Below are positions 22,557 to 37,500 of a stretch of DNA of 64,000 nt, piece by piece (position 1 is the first letter of the stretch; the number at the start of each line of letters is the position of its first letter). The stretch comes from Rhyzopertha dominica (Eukaryota; Arthropoda; Insecta; Coleoptera; Bostrichidae). The stretch spans positions 66,898,680-66,962,679 of the forward strand of contig QCXZ01000137.1 of the NCBI GenBank assembly GCA_025024175.1, read 5' to 3'. The position numbers and the translations under genes were made by a program. Below the pieces are notes generated by a model. The model searched no databases. It was not told where the DNA came from and worked only from the letters and a program-made list of their open reading frames with translations.

Positions 22557-25500
22557 GTTTGTATGGGTAGAAGTATAGTGTTATTAACCGTTTTGCATGC
22601 TTAATTTGATGCTTTAGTCGATTGTGGTTTTGCTGATTGTATAAAGCGGCCCGTTTCCTTTATACTTATCGGTAATTTATAGAAATCGTGATTCACCAAA
22701 CGCGGTTCTTTCTGACGCCATGGCTCTTTTTGACAGGGCGTGAATTTTCCATGTGCCTTCGCGGATTGCACGTTCCCAGCATGACTTACAAATCAATTTA
22801 CGTTATCAGATTCAGCTGAAAGTGAAATTATTCGCGTTTTTACGTAGTATTTGCACGCTTATCACTTACCTTTAGGTTAAGTATTGATAGTATCAAGTTA
22901 CAACAGAAAAGTTCATCGCACAGTACAACTTGGATTAACGACCTTTATCTTTGCTTACAGGGCTACATTTTGGACGTTTTCGAAGATGAAGTTTTTGTAC
23001 ATTTCGAAGAGGCGTAAGCACACCGCATCATGCAAATGGTTAGTTCATTGCTAATTTTGATTGTTTTTCAGCTGGCTGCCGGATGCAAAGTTCGCTTACT
23101 CACAGGTGCGATTCCCTCCTAAACAGCCAGAAGGCAAAGTGGAGTTTACCGAAAACCAAGAGGTTGAGGTGTATTCTCGTGCCAATGAACAGGAAGCAAA
23201 CGGATGGTGGAAGGCTCGAATTAAGGTAAGAAATTTCTTGTTATTGTTCTTGATATCTGGCATTATTTATGAAGCTTCCATGGATGTCAGCGTTTCATTT
23301 AAGTTGTCAAAGAAAACGTTTAAATGTCTTATGTTAATGTAAATTTTGTGTTTGGTACCATGGTTCATTGTTGTACAAGATAAGTTTAGCATAGACCATT
23401 TAAGAATGCAATAACAGGTTAAATTTAAAGACATTTGTATATGATATGAGAATGTAAATTATGGAACACAGAAGAGAAATAATTCANGTCCACATATTTT
23501 TCTATAAAAGCAAATAGAAATATTTTTCCTCAAACATCATGTAAGTGACAACTTACGTGATGTTACTGAATAATGTTAAGTATCATTTATGTGGATGGGA
23601 GTATAAGTACTTATATTCCTAAGCATATAAACACATTATTCGCTCTGTCAACTTTGTCAACTTCTGGTGGTTAAAAATAAAAATAATGGCAGACTGATCT
23701 TCGTAAACACCAGAGGACTGTATGTAAAAATGCTTATTTATTTTAAAATTCAGTCATATATTTATGTTATATATGTACAGCACTACAGGCCTAAAGGCCT
23801 ATGGCTTGAATAGCTTTTTCCATGAAGCTCGGTCCATTGTTAAACGTTCCCAATCTCATACTCCATATTCTTTTAAGTCGCTCTGCACAATTCCCCACCA
23901 TGTTAACCTAGGATGACCTCTACAGTTTTTATCCCTCACTTCTCTTTTAAATGTCTTTGCCGGCAGGTCTTCATCCTCCATTCTCTATGGATGTTCCAAA
24001 AACATTTCCAAAGGCTTTTCCTCTTCCATATCTCCTACCTTTTCTGTTAAGTCTTTGTCCATTACCCATGTCTCGCTAGCGAAGGTTATGACAGGTCTTA
24101 ACACTAACTTGTATATGCTCACTTTAGTGTTTCTATACAACTCCTTACTAATTAAAAGTTTATTGAAGTTCCCACACACATTGATCCTGCTGTTAATCTT
24201 CTCTCTATGTCAGTGCTGTTCTTCGCATCACTACTTAGTTCTGCACCAATATATCAATTATTAATTGCTCAGAACTTTGTTGCAGCATGTGGTAAGACGT
24301 GCTTTCATTTATTAGTAAACCCACTCATTCTGCTTCTGGACACTGAATAATTTGTTTCAATCCTTTTACTGTCCTTGAAAGTATGCGATGTCGTCTGCAT
24401 ACGCAAGAGTCTGATATGGTTTATCTAGTATACTATTCTAAAAATCTTCTACTCCTTAGAATATTCTCCAGGATGATATTTAAAAGTGTTGGTGAAAGTG
24501 GATATCCTTGTTTAAGACCCTGATTACTTGTAAAAGATCTAGATTCACATCCTTGAAATTTGACTTTGTGAACTCTGTTCCTTAACATGATAGTTTACTT
24601 AAATATTTTATAGTTTACTTAAATATTGTATTTCTTTTTTTTTCATAAGAAATTCATTTCCTTCATTGACCTTATGAGCTCCTACTGGAAACCGATACAA
24701 CTTCAGACTACCTTTATTACCAGTATTTTTCCAATGATTAACTACACAACAAACGTTATGGTCCATTTTATTTATTATTTCAATATAAAAAAGATAGGAT
24801 TAGGTTCACCAATGTTCTGTTTCACCACTTAAGAGGGGCATTTACTTGGAGCGATCGGGCAGAAATGTAAACTATGCAAGCCATATTAGCAGCGGGACAT
24901 GGGACGTAAGAGGGTAGCCAATAGGTTGAAATCACGCAAATATGAGACGGGCTAAACTAATATTCGGAAAATTGCTGACTGTAGCGTGTGCATAAAAAAG
25001 AAAGCGTGATATTAGTAACTTACTATGCTATTATACGAGGTTATTCAAAATATGGAATAACCCATTTATTTCTGTAAATATGAACTATTTAACATTTTAT
25101 TCTAACTGCATGTCGACTATGATATTTGGAGGAACTTTTATAATAAAATTCATTCCACCTCCCCATTGCTTAGGCAGACAGTAAATTAATGTAGAAGAGC
25201 TTTTAACATTAAACTTGTCACATGTATTTAGATATACAATCTTAGAAATCCAGTCATATCGGAATAAATCGTATACTGCTCGATCATTCCCGACAGGTTT
25301 GTATCTTAGCCTCACTGTTCTCTGGATACAACGTGACGGACCTGGTGGGGATGGGCATTCGCATTCTGCTCTCTTGACCGACTAGTGCAAAAGGGTTTGC
25401 AGTTTTAGATTTTTTGAATGTTTTTACTCATTTAGCGTGCTCATGTTTTTGGTAATGTATAAAGAAATATGTAGCTACAACGTGGAGTTCGAATTTTTCG

Positions 25501-28500
25501 TTTATGTGCCTTAGTTTTCGAGAAATAGCTGTCCAAAAATACGCATTTTTAAGCAAAATATAACAACAAATATTTACATTACCATACCAAATTCAGAAAA
25601 AACTCGAACTCTATGTTGTAGCCGAGGGTGAATGCTTTCAGCGTCCATAATATAATAAGATAATATTTTGTCGGATAGATCGCTGTCTCTTGAAAAACAC
25701 TGACAAAAAATTAATAGTCTGACGTTTCAATTACACCTGTAATCTTTGTCAAAGACGAAGAACCTCAAACTTTGCCTGACACAAGTTCAAACAAATTTTT
25801 TCAAAAATTTTGAAGTTCTTCGTCTTTGACAAAGATTACAGGTGTAATTGAAACGTCAGACTATTAATTTTTTGTCAGTGTTTTTCAAGAGACAGCGATC
25901 TATCCGACAAAATATTATCTTATTCTACGTTGTAGCGACATTTTTTGTCATTGCCATGTCGAAATTTCACTTCGAAAAAGTTTCGAATAGCTCGGTAAAA
26001 TGTAAAACGGTAGGTGCTTAAAATAACCTGGTTCGCTCTAGATAAACGCCCCTCTTAAAGTGCTTCGATGGTTTCAGTTATCCCCACCTAAGACTTGCAC
26101 GGAGTGAGGAGTACTATGAATTCAATTTTAATAATGAACATTAATTTTTTATATTTAAGTAATATTAATATTCTTTAGAGTACAGTTGTGAAGATTTGCG
26201 TCATTTAAGAATCCTCCACTTCTTACAATATTAGTAATCATGATGTATTTAAGGTCGGCAGCTTTTAAAGATCCATTGCTGGTAGTGGGTCTGTGAAATG
26301 AAAATTGAATGATGTTCTTCACAGAGCTAGGTTGAACAATTCTCTTAGCAATTTTGGTCTTACCTTCTAGAGAATTTTTTATGTATTCAGCAACCGCATC
26401 TGATTTCTCCACTCCTTTTAACATAGTAATATCCCCCCTGCTGTTCATTGCATTCTTGTGGGAGTTCTTCTCACACAATGTCTTGTATACTCTTCCCAAT
26501 TTTGAAGTTTCAAATACGATGCTACGTCCTTTCCTACATTAGCAATTTTTATAGATACCCGTAACAGCTATATAACATTTCTCATTTTGATATTTCAAAA
26601 AACCTTGTTCCTTAATTATTGCTTCTTTTTGTGGAACTCCTTCTAGTGTATGGTTTTGTAGGTTTCGTGGTTACTTACAGTTAAAAAAAAAACATTTTAT
26701 GATGTTCGGAGACACACACACACACTTAGCATTATGAAGTATCATTTATCATCTGCACGAGAGATTTGTGCCGTGTATGGAGAGATTGTCGAAGCTTAAA
26801 GGACTGCACGGGATTGGTTCATCAAATTCAAAAATGGCAATTTCTACCTGAAACTGAAAGATGCACCTCGTTCCGGACCACCAACTGATTTTGATGAAGA
26901 GTGATTGAAGCAATTTCTGCACAAAGCTGTGCGACAAATGACGAGGGAATTGGCTCAGAAAATGGGGTGCGTCTACAGCACTATTGAGAAACACCTTAAC
27001 TCGATGAAAAAAGTTCAAGTTTGGTGCGAGGGTTCTTGCAGAACTTGATTCAATCGCTCTTTATCAAAATCAGTTGGTCGTCGTGAACGAGGTGCGTCTT
27101 TCAGGTCGAAATTGCAATTTTTGAATTTGGTAGACCAATCCCGAGCAGTCCTTTAAGCTATGGCACCCTCTCTGTACACGTCGCAAATCTCTTAAGTGGC
27201 CTCTGCGGCTTTTGGCACCTTGGTTAAACGCAAAAAGAAGATGGTGGCGAAAATGCTCTTTTTTGCTGACCTGACACTCCATTTAAATGGTCCAAAAATT
27301 GACAAAAATTAATTCAAACAAAGAAAATAAATACATTATCTTGTACAGCAAAAATTGTCTTTCGAATAACACAAAACATGCAAAAAAAAATTATCTTTAA
27401 CGTTTAATTTTAAACACAACATAAACGGCGAGAACTTATTAGCCAACCCATTATATTAGGGTATGTAAATGTTTTTTGTAACATTTTAGTTAATATTTAT
27501 TTTTCACAAAAAAGGACAAAACATAGCTTTGTAGACAAATTTAATCTTAACGTATTATCATTTTTCCAATAGAGGGGGAAACTACAATCGTACTATGTAC
27601 CAGTTATTATTAAGATATAATTTGTCTATGTTGCTACATTTAGTTTCTTTCGAAAAATAAATGTAAACGAAAATGTTACATAAAACATCTACATACACTC
27701 CCAATTTCCTTGAATTATGGAAGCAGCTATAGTGTTTTTATTTTCTTTGCAGATGATGAAAGGAGACTTCTTTGTATTAGAGTACCTTGGTTGGGACAAC
27801 ACTTACACAGAGATTGTTAGTAGCGACCGTATGCGTGTGAAAAACACAACCCCACCAATAGAAAGGAGTATGTTCCACAGATTCGAAATAGATGTTCCTG
27901 AAGAGGTGCGAGAAGAGTAAGTCGATTGTAGATGACCCCGTCTCCACAGAAGCTTATTTAGTTTTGCGTTTTACAGCGCCAAGGTGGAGGGAGCACACAA
28001 GGAATTTCAAAAGTTTATAGGCGCCGGCACTGTTAGGTATATCCCCGAAAAAGGTGTTCTTCTCGTAATATCGCGAAGCGAGTTCAGTAGTACACGGGCG
28101 GCTATGCTCCAGGACATGCATTTTCGTAATTTATCGCAAAAAGTGCTCTTATTGAAACGCACAGAGGAAGCGGCACGTCAACTGGAAAGCACCAAGTTAT
28201 CAACGGTTGGTGGGTGAGTACCTTTTGGACTTGATACCTTTTTTCGTTTCCATTAACATTCATGTGTAACTTTCAAGAATGGTGCACTAAAAGTTTCTTT
28301 GTTTTGGCTTTTATTTTGTGCTTAAAGTATAGTAACAACAAAAATTAATCAGTGACTCACTTTTATAAATTCTCACACAGTATCAGTTTATTTTTATCAC
28401 ATTGTGTCCGTGTTATTTTGTTGGTTTTCATTGTCAGTTAAATATGCCAAAACTTGACTTAACTTCGTTGCAATTTTTTTACCTGTTAAAATTATTCTAA

Positions 28501-31500
28501 AAAGCAACTACAGTTATTCAAAGATCTTATTCTAAGAAATGTTGTTTCTAAAGCCAACAAAATTAACTGGTATACACTATTTACACAATTTTTATTAGTA
28601 AATGGTACAAGCAATAAGAATTTGTTATAATAGCACACCACAGTCTTTCACATTTCACACAATAATCTATTTGTGCTATTACGAGTACATATTCCTAACT
28701 CTGTCACTATTTTGACATGAATATTGAAAATAAATACTCTTCTTTTGTTGTATATACTTCAGAGAAACAATAAGCATTATTTCATTCATATCTTCTATCC
28801 TTTTCCTAAGCAAAGTTCAGCTTTCATTTGTTTGTGTTGTTGAATTGTTGATTCCATAAACTTTATAAATGTCTTCTTCAGGCTGTGTTGTTTGGATAAA
28901 ACTATGTGAGTTACTTAATTATCAATGTATGTTTAAGATAACATGCTTTCATCTGACAGCTGTCTAAGAAAACGATGTTGTTTTCATAGGTGTATCTGCT
29001 GTATTGCAGGAACATCCAGCAATACTTCAAACTAATCAGCTGGGAAATATTGTACACATTTTTCATTAAGTAATTAGCAATAACAATACATATTTGTATA
29101 TGCTTAGACAGAATAAACATACGTTAAAGTTAAACATATAGCCTTCTTGATGGAATAGGGTCGTTCCGCACATTAAAATTTGATTATTTTAACCTATGCC
29201 TTTTATTGCTTACGTCATGAATACTAGTGCTACGCATCTATTTTGCTTTTAGATTAATTCAACTCGTAACAAACGGCGGTAGAAAAATTACCGTTTCAAA
29301 CATTTTTTTAAATCCGCCAACAACTACGCAAAAGGTTCCTAATTTCATCAGGCGCACTGTTACAGCTCCCTAGGTAACAAGGTGCTCACTGTTGTCAGTT
29401 TTATAAATAGCCAGAGAAATACAATAATGCAATGGGAGTGAGAGAAAGGGGCGAGGTATAACCGTCAACGTCAATATTATAACGTAAACATAGGAATAAC
29501 CTGTAACTGTTTATCAAAACACTTCTTAGCGTAAGCCATTCTGACATTTAAAAAAAAAACAACACATTACCCAAATACTTCGACAACATCTTGCTCTACC
29601 ACTTAATCTGACAAATACGAAACTCGAAAGTTTGACCAAACTATGTAAACAAAAACGCTTGGCTAGAATTACGTTAGGGTTATTACGTTGCATATGGGAC
29701 ACATGCAGCACATGTGAATGTGCGAAGTTATCATTGGCACTTTACCGTTTTCTTCCTAACGACGGCCAGAGTCAGTCCTGACAGTTTCAAAATTTATCAT
29801 ATCGTTCTCATACGTAAGTATACAAACTTTAAACATTATCAAGCGTCAAGCGTCGTTTAATTCCTCATAATAAAAATATCGCAAAAAATGTCTTTGTGCT
29901 TCAATTTTAATATACATTTCGAATGTAAAATAAAAAAAAATTGTAGGACGACCCCATTTTAGCCATGCGGTTCCTAATAAGAGACAATATGAAACTTAAC
30001 TAGCACTTGTTTAATCATCTCAATAGAGATGATTTCTAATATTAAATATTCAAGCAAACTTCAATGCCTCCATCTCTATATTATATTCTGTTCATCTGTC
30101 ATCTGTTTGGTTTTTCGAGTAGTGCAAATGTTATTTCATCATTCACCTCTTCTTCCAACAATAAATAACTGGCTCTCTGAAGCACAAATCTTCTGCCTTA
30201 CAATTTGACGGTGACTGCTCGCCGCCTCCACACCACATGTAGGGAAACACATAGTAGTACACCAGTAAGTAACGATCATATGGTGTGATGGATATGTCAC
30301 ACACATTGGAAACTGCACCTTTAGATTTTAAAGTACAGGGCAAAATTCATATGTTACATTTTCATGCAAAACGTTTCTGTCTATACGCTTCTGTTTTTGA
30401 AATTTTAAACCTAGTTGTGTTTTTTTAATGGATCGTTTATTTGTTTTTTTACAATATGGCCAGAAAATATGGGGTTAGTCAAAATATGAACTTCATAACA
30501 AAATTTGTATTTGTATTGCTTTTTTTATTCTTGAAATGGACCTTGTATTTATTTTGTAGGACTAGCATAAATTTGTATGATTAATAATTATGTTTTCAGT
30601 TAATTCTTTGAGTTTTTGTTTGGGAACCTCAATGTTCTTTTCAGTGGTTCTACAAGAATTTATAGGGTAAGGTTCTATATTGACTAACACTATGACATCC
30701 ATAACTTCTTGATTCTTGTATGAACTTGTATGTGATTTGTGTAATGACAGAGTATTTTTATGTGTAATGTTTAACTAGTTTTCACATATTTAAATAAAAA
30801 TTAGGTGGTAATATCAACCATGCTTAAAAACTATCTATATTTAGGTACCTGTTAAAATATATCCCAGATGTCACTTCAATATTTTTATTGCTTATTAAAA
30901 ACTAACATATTTCCCAAAATGTAAGAAAATTTAGTAAAATAAAACAAATAACATTACAATATAGACCGTCACATGATAGTTGGAAAGTGCAGTTTTTAAT
31001 GTGAATTCCAAATTTATATTTTTTTATTGTTGATGTAAATAACCTGTCGTATGTTTTTTCTAAAGATTGTAAAATAATAAACTAATTTATCATTTAAATT
31101 AATAACAGAAGTATAGAGATAGAAACAAACTATTCTACTTAATTGTTTGAAATAAGAGTGCATGAAAGTGCAACAGTTTAAGTTTTGCCCTATATATAAA
31201 AAATTAAGTGGGCTATGAAAATTCTGTTTGCAGAAATCTTCTTATCAAGAAAGTGGCACAGATTCGTGAAATCTCCATTCGTCTATCTTTACTGTAATAA
31301 GCGAGATACCCTCCCAATCACAAAGCGAGATAATACCCCCCAATCACAAAATAAAAACTAGGGGTGCTCTATACTACTTCTGTTCCAACATACCCTTCAC
31401 AATTCAATGGCTGTAAAATAGGTACTTATTACTTAAATGCTTCCACTTCTTTTAATAATTTGTTTTGGGTTTTAGTTTTTAATTCTCAGGTGGACTGTTT

Positions 31501-34500
31501 TCTATAATTTCAGTAGTTACAAAAATGTACTAAAAGGATTAGTAAATGTGAATTAATAACCCTCTCAATTTTGTTCAATTGAAAATGTTTCAGTTATCTA
31601 AGACACTGCATTACAGGCTTGTTTATCTGTCTAAAATGTGTAAAATCTAGACCAGCACCAAACTTGTTTATATGGTTTATCTTTAGATTTACATTACTTG
31701 TCATTCTTTTTCTATTGTGAGTTATTTATTTTCGTTGTAAAGGAAGGAAAAAGTGTGAAATGTGAAAGGACTCTTACATCAATAACGCATTGAATGCTTT
31801 GCAGCATTATCCTGCTTATAGTGTGATGTTTTCAGGTTAATAATTTATGATCTTGTACCATCTGTCGCCATGGTCACTCAATGTATTGCCTTAAAATTAA
31901 TAAGCCAGGATTTGTTGTTAAGAATCGATTGGTTTTGATTTGGCCTCTCATTGAATCTTGTTTCTATTTCAGCAAATATAAGCCCATGTATCAGCGAGTG
32001 TCTAATTATGATTCTGGGCGGGGCAACGCCAGGTGAGATCCTACTCGCATGCCCGTAGTACCTCTTCCCCTGGCTCCCCTGGCAGTATTAATTTTATGGC
32101 AATGTATTTATGACGGACCATTTTTTGATTACGAATCTGTTTGGTTACTATTTAGCATGATTTTTTTTTTCAGTCCGTGGTTTATGCATGGGGGCATTTT
32201 TTATTATTATTTACTTGTCACCTAGCATTTTATTTTTACTAAACTGCCATAAAATAGAGCCAGGACTTACATCTCTTACACTTCTAGCACAAAGCACTGT
32301 AGATCTTTTTTTTCTTGTTTATAATCTTTCACTGTATTTAATTAATGCATGCTATTGTAGTGAACACTTTTCTTCTTTCATAGGTAGCTTGCTCTAGTAG
32401 TATAGTTTTATGCCTGAATTATTTTTTGTTCATTTCTTTATCTAATCACTTGATGCCAAGATATTTGAACTATTGTAAAACTAAAGGCAAGGACCCGAAT
32501 TTCTTTTAATAATAGATGGATTAGGATGGTTGTAAATATTCTTTGAGTAATCATCGTCTGCGGCAGCACGCCGACATGGTCTGGACGGGCAAATAATTCT
32601 TTGATCAGTTCTGCAATTTTTTTAAATGAAAGATGGTACAAAATTAATGAACTTGGCAAAAAAGTGATACGTAATGTTGTATATAATAACATAAGAGAGA
32701 AGCAGCCAAACGATAAGAAGTCATACAGTTTGTTTTGAATCAAAACAAAGTTCCTGAAAGGAAATCGTATTCTAGCTTATTGGTTTTAGAAAGAGGTGAA
32801 AATGACAAAAAAACAAATTTAAAAAATAATCTGAATGTTTTATTTTATAAATCATGAGACATGATAGTGATTAAACTAATATTGTTTTTAAACTAATATT
32901 GTTTTTAATTTTTTTTAAATGTATAGGTCTCATAATTTTTAAAATTAAATGTTCACACAGTAATATTTTAAACCGATTATTTTTTAAATTTGTTTTTTTT
33001 TTCACCTCTAAAACCAATAAGCAAGAATACCATGATTTCCTCCCAGGAACTTTGTTTTGACTCACAACAAACTGTATGACTTATCATTTTGCCTGTTTCT
33101 CTGTTATGTTATTATCTACAAGATTACATATCACTTTTTTGCCTAGTTCTTTAATTTTTTACCATCTCTATGTAAAAAAATTGTAGAGCGGATCGAAGAA
33201 TTATTTCAGTCCAGACCATGCCAGACACAAAGAATATTTACAACCACCCTAATCTCTCTATTGTTGAGAAAAATTCGGGTCCTTACCTTTAGTTTAGTTC
33301 AAATATCTTGGCAGCAAGTATAAACAAAAAGATTTGTTGGTTATCCTGAAAATGCAGGTACTTATTTTTCTTAATTTTTGATAACGAATAAGTGAAGGTA
33401 TTTAATGGAATAAAAAATGTGTAGGTAGAATTGTGTTGCACTTTATACAGTGCTTCTGAAAGTTCTTGTAAAAAGGTTTGTTTGCCTGATATATTTAACA
33501 GATTGTTCTTTGCTGCAGTCAATAAACACAGAAAGATGTTTTAAACTTCTGTGAGCGAAAAGTTGAGTGCCCTTCACAAATATTATAGTGGTAAATCATC
33601 TTCAATTCTTTATTCCTCTTTGTATTCTTTCATGTGGACTACTTCAATTTCTTAATATGTAACGTTTTAACGGGATGTTCAATCTTTTTTTTTCTGTTAA
33701 ATAATACTCTTCATATTACAAACCAAGCTTTCGGTGGTTTTATTCTCACCTTCTTCAGGGTTGAATAACTCCCACTTCAAATTGACAAATTGGAGTTACC
33801 AAATTTCGTATATTCAACCCTGAAGAAGGTGAGAATAAAACCACCGAAAGCTTGGTTTGTAATATGAAGAGTATTATTTAACAGAAAGAAAAATATGACA
33901 GTTCTACTAGATACTTCAATTTCTATCTGCAAATGAGTTTTAAAATTTTTGTGTGTGGCTTTATCACAGGTTATTAACACGAATAGCAACATTTCTTCTC
34001 ACATTTTTCCATTACACCAAAAAATTTTTATTAATTTTTGTATTGGTAAATTTCTGCATATTATCATGAAAGCACTACTGCCATCTAAATTAAACTTGTA
34101 TTCTAATTAATACTGTAAAAATTTTAATGCACCATACTGTAGTTTGGTAAAACTGTCTTGAACATTGCAAACTATGTAATTTCTACAGCATAATATATTT
34201 AACTCTTTTTTTGCTGGACTGGATGAATTTTAGACAGTAAATAATAATCACTGGTTTCTTATTTCACCTTTTTGTCTCTAACATTTTTTCATATATTGCT
34301 TGTACTTTCAGTAGGATGTTTTTTGATAAAAGTTGGGAACTGTTGTATCTGTAAAATAAATTAAAATTAGCAAACACAAAACAAAATACAGACACTCTTC
34401 ATGCAAAGTTTTCAGGACCCTTATAATGCTTTTAGTTTAATTTTCCACGATTCACATGGATTTTGAGTCATTGTTAATTAATTATCTACTCATTCGAAAG

Positions 34501-37500
34501 TTTGGACTTTATTTTATCAGCTGTTCAAGTTAGGATCGTTGTTCTTTTGTAATTCATGTGACGTTATTTTTTGGTTGCATGCCTAAATTAATAACTTTTA
34601 ACATTTTGTGTGTGGATGTTTTAGACATTCTTTCTTTGTTTTTATATGTTGGCCAAAACAAACCCGTAAATCCTACATTTTGATAACAGTCATAATTTTT
34701 GTTTTGTTTTAGATTTTCAGATGAATTCAGTGTTCGTGAAGATCTGATGGGTTTGGCAATAGGAGCCCACGGAGCCAATATTCAACAAGCCAGAAAGGTG
34801 GAAGGAATAACGAACATAGAACTAGAAGAAAATTCGTGTACTTTTAAAATTTATGGAGAGGTAGATTCTTTGTTTGCTACAGAGATCCAACAAATTGACC
34901 CTTTGCATTTCAGACTGATGAAGCTGTTAAAAAGGCCCGTTCGATGTTGGAATATAGTGAAGAATCTTTACAAGTACCAAGAGCGCTCGTTGGTAAAGTT
35001 ATTGGCAAAAATGGACGAATTATACAAGAAATAGTTGACAAAAGTGGAGTTGTAAGTGATTTTTAACTTATGTGTTAAGAATTTTATTTTTACACTCGGT
35101 ATTGTTTTAGGTAAGGGTAAAAATAGAAGGTGATAATGAACCCCAACCAACTATTCCACGAGAAGAGGGGCAGGTCCCATTTGTGTTCGTTGGCACCGTA
35201 GAGAGCATAGCGAATGCAAAAGTTCTACTAGAATATCACCTGGCTCATTTAAAGGTAAGGTGCAAGTATGGCAACCATTGTCTGCATTCAGTTATATTTA
35301 GTGTTAGTGCAACTTCCAGAGTGGAATACCTCAGTAGGTAAAAATGATCCATGAATTTATAAAATCGCAATTAACAAATTATTTCATAGACAGAAAATAA
35401 ACAACTGTGCCCTATCATATTTCATTGTGGGATAATTTTCTATTATTGAAATAGTTTTCTTGTAGCTTATATATCTTAAAGTTGGAAGAAAGAAATAGCT
35501 GCCCCAGAAAATAATAGAATTCACCTCACAGCATGCATCCATTGGTGTATGTCAATGTTTCTTATTTTTGCTCGCTTATGCTTATGCGTGATGTTTATCT
35601 TTTTTGTTTGTCCAAACAAGTCAGTTTTGTTTAGTGATTTGTGATCTTCTGACATGCATAATCTTATGATGACATAGTTGGTTTCCTAATAACGACATCA
35701 TTTTTTTTTAATTGTAATCCATGTTTTTCCTTTTGTTTTGGATAATCTTTTTATTGTGTAAGGAGGTGAAACGAGGAGTCATGTTTAAAACTCGGAATGC
35801 TGTAAACTTGGATGTTTCAAAGTTTAACATACTGCTAAAAACTCACCAAATATGTCACCACACCGTTTTTCTTTCCTCTTCTAACCACTTATACAGATAA
35901 AAACCACTGTGAGTGCTTTATTCTATTTACGCTTACTGCATTTGTTTCATTCTCATCAACTCCACCCAATCTTAACTGCTCATGATATTTAGACTGCCTC
36001 TCATATCTAAGCCAACACCATTAGACTCATAAATGTAAACAAACACAGACATTAATCGTGACATCACTCAAGTGCGGTTTACATGGATCTGGAACGTATG
36101 CGGAATGCGGAGTGCGGAACACTGTTTAGCCAATCAGCACGCAACCGCATGCGTACTGTCAGTCAGTCCGGACAGATCTAGAATCCTTGATTTTTTCCAG
36201 ACGTTAAACACGGAAAACTGTCACAAACGTTATGGACGACGACGACTTTAACACGTCATTGATCGAATTTGTTCTAAATTATCGTGTGCTGTGGAATGCA
36301 AAGCATTCACAGCAAAAAGATAATAGTGAAGTAAAAAAAAACATGGCTTGAACTAGTCAATTATATTAAAAGCACATGTATGTTTTATAATTTCATTATC
36401 AAAGTTAATATAAAGGGTACAATTACCTTCATAGACATAATTGGTCTTTATCCTATAATTCTTAGTGGTGTTAGTAAAGGTTTTCTTGTTCCTAAAGATG
36501 TTATTGTAAAAACCCATTGGCGAACGATCCGCGTTCGCTCTGCTGCCTCCTATGCTCACTATTTTGTCTTCTACATTGTTTTCTATATATGTACCAACAA
36601 AAGCAGATTTAGCTTTTAGTCATAACTATTCATCTACATAATCAACATCTGAGATTAGTAGTTAAGCTTTTTTGCCAACCAAACATAAATACAGTACTAT
36701 TTCATACTTCAATTATATACTTTTATGTACTTTAAGTTGGGAACTTTACCTAGTCTTGTTTGTCTAACACACCGCACTCTGCGTTGCGCAACCGCAAACA
36801 TGTGAATCGTTCTGAAATTTTCTGCGTGTAAAAGAGTTGCCTTCCGCTTGTTACGCATTCCGCATACGTTCCGAATCCATGTGAACCGTGCTTCTGGTTC
36901 ATCCTTCATCCCTACACAAATCAAGGCCATTCCTCGCCAAGATCCCACAAAACACATTAGCGGCCTTCCACTCGGCTAAGCTCATTCCTCACCAAAGCCT
37001 ACAATTAAGCTAAAGCTGTTTCTAGCCAATTCCTACAACTCTGTCTGAGTGTTACTTAATGTAGAACTTGTAATAGAGAAAATATCTGGATATACTTGAT
37101 TAAACATTTCACATTCTTCTGCATGTGTTCACAGCTTATCGTTGTATTCAGATTTCTGTTATTTCTAATTAAATTCTTTAAGGTTTATATGTCAAATAAT
37201 TACTGCAGTTGCTAGAATTTTAGATTGGTTTCTGTTTTACTTGAACTTAAAAGTCTAAATATGTTTTGGAACCCAAGTATTCTCAAGTGTGCCTTTAACT
37301 AGCTATAGGTCAGATGAAAGATGTCGAAATCATTGAATTATTACCCAATCACAATATTCTTACAATAATAGAGTTATGTGTAATATGACAATGGAATGTA
37401 TCAAAGAAAACCTCACTTTTCCTAGTGTTACGAGCAGCCATATAAAAGGTTACCAAACTCAGAAGCTCAGTGCAGTCCAACATTAGGGTTGTCAACTGCC

